In this document: positions 60,314-64,000 of the stretch, piece by piece
Layout of the letters: each line of letters opens with the position of its first letter
How positions within the stretch are numbered: the first letter of the stretch is position 1
Assembly: GCA_036280655.1 (NCBI GenBank)
Contig: DASUQI010000037.1
Span: forward strand, 1-64,000
Length of the DNA stretch: 64,000 bases
Reading direction: 5' to 3'
Source: DASSJM01 sp036280655
Lineage (GTDB): Bacteria > Actinomycetota > UBA4738 > HRBIN12
The notes under the pieces: model-generated
What the model was told of the DNA's origin: nothing
Seen by the model: only the letters and a program-made list of their open reading frames with translations
Databases searched by the model: none
Translations under genes and position numbers: made by a program

Positions 60314-60982
60314 GTGTCGAGACTCGCCAATGTTGCGGTTCCCTGCTCTGTTGCCGTCCTCCTGCTCGCGGCCTGCACGGGCGAGGACGCGACGGGACCC
60401 GCCGCGTCCGGTTCCGATCGCTCCTCGGCATCACCATCGCCGACGCCGTCCCCCTCGGAAGGGTCCTCGCGGAGGGGCACCAGCCCGATCTTCACCACCG
60501 CCAACGAGTTCGTCCTGGCGCCAGAGGACACGCCGTACCCGTACACCAGGCCGATCTCGCCGCGGACGCGGACCCCCCTCGACGGGACGTACCTGCGGAT
60601 CCTCACGATCGAGGACGTGGACGGCCTGCTGCCGTTCCGGTGCCTGCGATGTCCCCCCTTCTTCCTGAACGCCGGCGTGAGCACGATCGCCTTCCACAGG
60701 GGCAGCTACTGGCTGAACCACCAGCTCTCGGGGTTCAAGTCGCTCGGGATGTATACGGTCGAACGGAACCGGGTCACGTTCTTCAACGACCCGTGGTGTC
60801 CGCAGGACCGGGGCACCTACCGGTGGGACGTCCGCGATGGCGCGCTCTTCTTCGAGCCGGTCTCCGGCACGTGCGTCTACGAGGAGGCGCGGGCCAAGGA
60901 CCTCACGAAGAGCCCCTGGACGAAGATCAAGCCCTGCGTCTACCTGATCGAGCACCTCTGGCCCGGCCCGATCGCCTGCTGA
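60314..60982 (+). CDS. Putative lipoprotein, hypothetical
   Basis: 222 residues from GTG. Signal peptide with lipobox LLAAC (Cys21), a Ser/Pro/Thr-rich linker, then a globular domain with several Cys (RCLRCPP, WCPQD, GTCVYEE, KPCVY, IAC) likely in disulfides and many Trp/Tyr. The segment TYRWDVRDGALFFEPVSG suggests a lipocalin-like beta-barrel seen in some actinobacterial exported proteins, but this is tentative. Intact, unlike its upstream neighbours. Confidence 0.75.
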   Translation: MSRLANVAVPCSVAVLLLAACTGEDATGPAASGSDRSSASPSPTPSPSEGSSRRGTSPIFTTANEFVLAPEDTPYPYTRPISPRTRTPLDGTYLRILTIEDVDGLLPFRCLRCPPFFLNAGVSTIAFHRGSYWLNHQLSGFKSLGMYTVERNRVTFFNDPWCPQDRGTYRWDVRDGALFFEPVSGTCVYEEARAKDLTKSPWTKIKPCVYLIEHLWPGPIAC

Positions 60983-61127
60983 GGGCCAGCTCGGGCGACA
61001 CACTGCGGATCCGTTGCCGGCGGGAGGCGTAACACGTCGCCAGAGCGAGCGGCGCGGCCCACGGAGACCTCCACCGTTCACCTAGAGTTCATCGGTCGAT
61101 GACGCGATCCGAACCCGACCCGATGCC

Positions 61128-61628
61128 GTGAAGGAAGCGGCTCCCATCCTTCGAGGGCTGACCGTCGAGGACGCCGCAGCATGTGACGCGATCGTCGCCG
61201 GCCTGCCGTATCACTTCGGGAACGAGCGCGGCGTCGCCGCGTGCGCGGAGGCCGTTCGTAGCCAGGAAGGGTTCGTCGCGGCGATCGACGAGCGGGTCGT
61301 CGGCTTCCTCACGTTCGAGGCTCACTCGGCCGAGAGCGTTGAGATCACGTGGATGGCCGTGCACGCCGAGCATCGTCGGCGTGGCATCGGACGTTCGATG
61401 ATCGAGCACGCATCCGCCAACCTGGCCGCGCGGGGCGTCCGGTTCGTCTCCGTCCTCACGCTTGGACCCTCCGTCCCTGAGGACGTCCCGGACGGGTACG
61501 ACGGAACCCGGCGCTTCTATCGAGCGGTTGGGTTCACGCCCTTGCGCGAGCTGGATCTGCGCTCCTGGGACGACGAGTCGGCGCTGCTCCTGGTCCGCGC
61601 ACTCGGTCCGAGCCACACGATCGAGTGA
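61128..61628 (+). CDS. GNAT family N-acetyltransferase
   Basis: 166 residues from GTG. Acetyl-CoA motif A is present as VEITWMAVHAEHRRRGIGRSMIEHA, and GTRRFYRAVGFTPLREL is the typical motif B. TAGAGT at 61083-61088 could be the -10. Substrate unknown. Its 3' end meets the broken DHFR-like gene head on. Confidence 0.88.
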   Translation: MKEAAPILRGLTVEDAAACDAIVAGLPYHFGNERGVAACAEAVRSQEGFVAAIDERVVGFLTFEAHSAESVEITWMAVHAEHRRRGIGRSMIEHASANLAARGVRFVSVLTLGPSVPEDVPDGYDGTRRFYRAVGFTPLRELDLRSWDDESALLLVRALGPSHTIE

Positions 61629-61639
61629 TCGATCGGTTG

Positions 61640-62150
61640 CGTAGATCATGGACAGCCGGTCGTGTTCCCTTGGCTCGACGGACAGGAGCCTTAGGTACCG
61701 CCGATCGGTCACGCTTCCGAACAGAGGCTTCCCTCCACCAAGGAGCACGGGGTTCACGATGAGCCGGATGTCATCGATCAACCCGATGTTGATCATGCTA
61801 GAGACGAGCAGCGCTCCTCCAACCACGTAGATGTTCTTGCCGGAGTGCTCTTTCAGCTTCCGGATCTCTCGAGGTCCGGCGCGACGCGTGAGTTACTCCA
61901 CGCAACATCCATCGGCTTGCGAGAGACGACGATGTGGGGCCTCCTGGACGCCCACGTCGCATATTCGATCTCCTTGGGCGTCGCCGGCTTCCCGCTCAAA
62001 GGCAGCGAGGCTTCGGGGTCTTCCAAGACCGCCGTCCAGTACTCCTCCCAGCCCGGATGGAAGGACCGGTGGGTTGGCGAAGCATCCTCGCGATGCCGGG
62101 CGGATCTGAGCTTGCCCTCTGGCAAGCGAAGCGCTGACGAGGGCATCGTC
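61640..62150 (-). pseudogene. Dihydrofolate-reductase-like (RibD C-terminal type) gene remnant
   Basis: Reading right to left, PGWEEYWTAVLEDPE through RRPHIVVSRKPMDVAWSNSRVAPDLE belongs to the DHFR/RibD-C family but is cut off by a stop. The neighbouring frame continues EIRKLKEHSGKNIYVVGGALLVSSMINIGLIDDIRLIVNPVLLGGGKPLFG. Loss of one G near 61868 explains the shift. The N-terminal cofactor-binding start of the family is missing, family-like sequence fading about 50 bp before the tRNA-like fragment at 62154, and no stop ends the C-terminus before the GNAT gene. A truncated relic. Confidence 0.8.
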
Positions 62151-62153
62151 GCG

Positions 62154-62230
62154 TGGTGGGCGCTAGAGGAATTGAACCTCTGACCTCTTCCGCGTCAAAG
62201 AACGAACAGGCAACGCTGTGACCAGCGCTC
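62154..62230 (-). tRNA. tRNA-Val(GAC)-like fragment (3' half intact, 5' half decayed)
   Basis: The 3' half is that of a real tRNA: anticodon loop TTGACGC (GAC), stem strand GGAAG, variable AGGTC as in tRNA-Val, perfect T-arm AGAGG/CCTCT with TTCAATT, acceptor AGCGCCC, discriminator A and encoded CCA (62154-62156). The 5' acceptor GAGCGCT matches six of seven pairs at the right distance, but the D-arm does not fold and the anticodon 5' strand is imperfect. Probably a non-functional copy or the attachment-site remnant of an integrated element. Confidence 0.6.
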
Positions 62231-62401
62231 TCGCAGTTCAGTGGCCGTTGGAGGAGCCACAGATGTACCGCTGGGTACAGCCTGGTCCCGTCGGCTCCTG
62301 ACCAGATATTGACCGACAGTCCCTCGCTCGATCGGATGGCTCCTGAGCGGGCACATCATTCCCGGGTCACAGGAGACGCGAAGTGTTCCTCCACCGTCCG
62401 A
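62231..62401. other. Intergenic stretch without recognisable gene
   Basis: About 170 bases between the tRNA-like fragment and the zinc-ribbon gene. No ORF, strong hairpin or promoter is evident. Base composition is less GC-rich than the core of the window. Confidence 0.5.
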
Positions 62402-62881
62402 CTAGCCTCGTAGGGCGGCGAGGCGAGGCGAGAGCATTCCAAAGAGCGTCGAAACCAGCTGCATACCGTTAAGGATGATCGCCAGCATCGCCAACGTGCG
62501 ACCGAGACGGTCCGAGGCTCGGACCTCACCCCAGATCGCGAAGATCAGCCCGACGGCATATCCCGCCGGCATGAGGATCAGCCCGGCCGCCCCGGAAGGG
62601 ACCGGGGCAATCCATCCCCAGAACCATCCCAGGAGGAGCGAGGCCCAAACTATCGGTGGGACTGCCGGACGCCTGTCCGTCTCGGAGGGTTTGAAAGGAG
62701 CGGGAACGCGCTCGGAGGTCGGCAGAACGCCGTTCGGTCCCCACACATCGCCCAACCGCGAGGCCCCGACCGGCGCCCTTGGCGCAGCCCACGCGGGAGC
62801 CTCGGCGGGATTCTTGTGGCATGTGGGACAGACGGTCGCCTCGTCCCGCAGTTCCTCGGCGCAGTGCGGACACACCTTCAC
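62402..62881 (-). CDS. Zinc-ribbon membrane protein
   Basis: 159 residues from GTG. N-terminal zinc ribbon CPHC-x10-CPTC (Cys4/7/18/21), a Pro-rich linker, then three membrane helices (about 77-95, 98-113, 128-150) resembling the DUF4190-type membrane module. Function unknown; such proteins are often accessory in Actinobacteria. Confidence 0.72.
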   Translation of the reverse strand: MKVCPHCAEELRDEATVCPTCHKNPAEAPAWAAPRAPVGASRLGDVWGPNGVLPTSERVPAPFKPSETDRRPAVPPIVWASLLLGWFWGWIAPVPSGAAGLILMPAGYAVGLIFAIWGEVRASDRLGRTLAMLAIILNGMQLVSTLFGMLSPRLAALRG

Positions 62882-62938
62882 GCTGATTGTTTCGGCACGC
62901 GGTCGCGGTTGCCTTACGGAAGGGTCCGCCGCCGGCGG

Positions 62939-63517
62939 TTAGGCCGGCTCGCCGATGAAGCGACGGTAGCGGTCGCGGCACTCAACTGCCGGCTCGCCAG
63001 ATCGGAACAGGAATGAGACGGGCGAGAGCTCGCCGCTTCTGTCGTGGCGCTTCAACACCACGGCGTACCGCTCCTCCTGGGAAGTCTCTAACTCGCGGAT
63101 TGGGTCGATCAGCGCGTCGGCCACCTCGAGACCGTCTTCGTCGACGATCACGGCATGCGTGATGCTCTCGCGGGGGAGGCGTGCGAATTCGGCCTCGGGA
63201 TCGTGGTTCCAGTTATCGAGCAGCACGAAGTCCTGAGCCGTAACCGCGACCAGAATCGAGCGGAACTCTCCGTCGACCCGAGCGAGGCCCGAGAAGAACG
63301 TGGCCTCCGATGCAATCGCTCGGAGTTTCTCGGTCCGACGCATAGCCGCCTCATGGCGGAGGGCCTCATCCTCCGTGAGGGATGCCATCGCCGCGCGGGC
63401 GTCATCGAGCTCGAGGTCGTGCAGGCCACCCCAAATCACGTACGCGACGCCGGCACGTCTCGCACCTGGGAGAACATTGCCCAAGGCTGACCCGATCGCC
63501 TCAATCGCGTCGCTCAT
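62939..63517 (-). CDS. Hypothetical protein
   Basis: 192 residues. N-terminal Ala/Gly-rich part, a helical region (LTEDEALRHEAAMRRTEKLRAIASEATFFSGLA) and a C-terminal half with alternating strands (FRSILVAVTAQDFVLLDNW, ITHAVIVDEDGLEVADAL, RYAVVLKR, PVSFLFRSG) that looks like a PH-like barrel. No family assigned. Codon use is less GC-biased than in the core block. Confidence 0.65.
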   Translation of the reverse strand: MSDAIEAIGSALGNVLPGARRAGVAYVIWGGLHDLELDDARAAMASLTEDEALRHEAAMRRTEKLRAIASEATFFSGLARVDGEFRSILVAVTAQDFVLLDNWNHDPEAEFARLPRESITHAVIVDEDGLEVADALIDPIRELETSQEERYAVVLKRHDRSGELSPVSFLFRSGEPAVECRDRYRRFIGEPA

Positions 63518-63764
63518 GCGTCCCCTTCATGCGGACCTGCCTTGCGCCTATCGGAAATCATCGGCTGAGCCCCCTCCCGGCATGAATAGGCGCGTGGTCA
63601 ACGACGTCCATCGTGCTTCGTTACCAAGCCGGGTGTCGCAGCTTGCGCCCGATTGAGCTGATCCACGGCTACGGGAGCGGCACCTGAGCGACTGCGAGGA
63701 GGACAGGACACGGCGGGCCGTCCTGATCGGGATGCTACGGGAGATGGATGCCGAGAGTTGGCGG
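63518..63764. other. Intergenic stretch with coding-like scraps
   Basis: No complete gene is supported. On the plus strand short segments such as PIELIHGYGSGT and AVLIGMLREMDAESWRLLPV look protein-like but sit in different frames broken by stops, so this may be the relic of a decayed gene. Confidence 0.4.
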
Positions 63765-63920
63765 CTACTCCCCGTCTGACCGCACCCAACGAGCAACCGT
63801 GTCGGCCAACCCCTTCGTCGGCCACCATGTCACCATGAACAGTCGACCGGTTGAGAACCTGCCGATGACCCACCATCCGAAGTGCTTACCGCGTCGGAAG
63901 GTGGCGTTGCGGTTACTCAT
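63765..63920 (-). CDS. Small basic Trp-rich protein, hypothetical
   Basis: 51 residues beginning MSNRNATFRRGKHFGWWVIG and ending VARWVRSDGE, with five Trp and a net positive charge. Strong Shine-Dalgarno AAGGAGG four bases before the ATG (63920). The start overlaps the end of the upstream gene by eight bases (ATGAGTAA), so translation is coupled. No family recognised. Confidence 0.6.
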   Translation of the reverse strand: MSNRNATFRRGKHFGWWVIGRFSTGRLFMVTWWPTKGLADTVARWVRSDGE

Positions 63921-64000
63921 GGGCCTCCTTCGGGTCGCCTAGGATCGCGATCAGATCGCCGACGACTTCATCGAGCGGTCGGCTTGCATCCAGTTCATGC
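63913..64000 (-). CDS. 3' end of a gene entering from the right edge
   Basis: Reads HELDASRPLDEVVGDLIAILG then DPKEAHE and a TAA stop, truncated by the window edge. Acidic, helical. It overlaps the start of the small downstream gene, which supports it being coding. Identity unknown. Confidence 0.55.
   Translation of the reverse strand, partial: HELDASRPLDEVVGDLIAILGDPKEAHE

Noticed and set aside
61845..62183. A 112-codon plus-strand frame across the DHFR-like relic and tRNA-like fragment
   Set aside because: It is opposite recognisable DHFR-family sequence and ends inside tRNA sequence; composition is not protein-like.
63300..63656. Plus-strand frames at the right edge
   Set aside because: They overlap the minus-strand hypothetical gene whose codon pattern is better; no ribosome site or family match was seen.
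1..64000. CRISPR arrays, insertion sequences, rRNA genes
   Set aside because: No regularly spaced direct repeats, transposase motifs or rRNA-like stretches were found on reading both strands; the only tandem repeats are inside rarA and, at protein level, secD.

Overview
The window looks like chromosomal DNA from a deep-branching, high-GC actinobacterium (Actinomycetota). Codon third positions are very GC-rich, GTG and TTG starts are common, and some genes appear leaderless. The gene order from thrS (50.7 kb) down to aroE (11.2 kb), read on the minus strand, follows the conserved actinobacterial series thrS-HIT-pgsA-patA-pimA-pdxS-pdxT-yebC-ruvCAB-yajC-secDF-apt-relA-hisS-aspS-rarA-alaS-ruvX-mltG-aroE known from Mycobacterium and Streptomyces. 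Wax-ester synthase/DGAT, PIM-type glycolipid genes and an EF-G2-like GTPase fit this placement. No rRNA, insertion sequence or CRISPR array was seen.

Layout, left to right (almost all minus strand, so transcription runs right to left). 0.2-11.1 kb: a type IV pilus operon (roadblock protein, pilB, pilT, pilC, two major-type pilins, three large minor pilins, pilD). 11.2-16.3 kb: aroE, mltG, ruvX, alaS. 16.3-25.5 kb: two small membrane proteins, rarA, a PPOX flavin/F420 protein, aspS, hisS, an MBL-fold hydrolase, dtd, relA. 25.5-32.5 kb: apt, secF, secD, an HD-domain protein, yajC, ruvB, ruvA, ruvC. 32.6-37.2 kb: an insertion in the conserved series holding WS/DGAT, TfoX-N, an ECF sigma factor and two PD40 propeller proteins. 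37.3-44.9 kb: yebC, pdxT, pdxS, a DUF3048 protein, htpX, lemA, pimA-like, patA-like, pgsA-like. 45-54 kb: EF-G2 (plus strand), alpha/beta hydrolase, HIT, thrS, and an ABC permease/ATPase pair. 54.1-57.8 kb: tRNA-Val(CAC), a DUF7144-like membrane protein, and a STAS / MASE1-PAS-SpoIIE-HATPase partner-switching pair. 57.9-62.2 kb: a plus-strand two-component locus in which all three genes carry lesions, then a lipoprotein, a GNAT acetyltransferase, and a broken dihydrofolate-reductase-like gene that ends at a tRNA-Val(GAC)-like fragment. 62.3-64 kb: accessory hypothetical genes of visibly lower GC.

Functionally the core is housekeeping: aminoacyl-tRNA synthetases and proofreading, Holliday-junction processing, protein export, stringent response, PLP synthesis and cell-envelope glycolipids. 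Onto this are added surface pili and several signalling modules. The most unusual items are a five-copy cysteine-pair repeat inserted in the extracytoplasmic domain of SecD; a roadblock/LC7 protein heading the pilus operon; a membrane-anchored beta-propeller coupled to an ECF sigma factor; a PgsA homologue lacking most of the CDP-alcohol phosphotransferase motif; a LexA-type operator over the probable ruvC start; and a local cluster of frameshifts beside a tRNA-derived junction.
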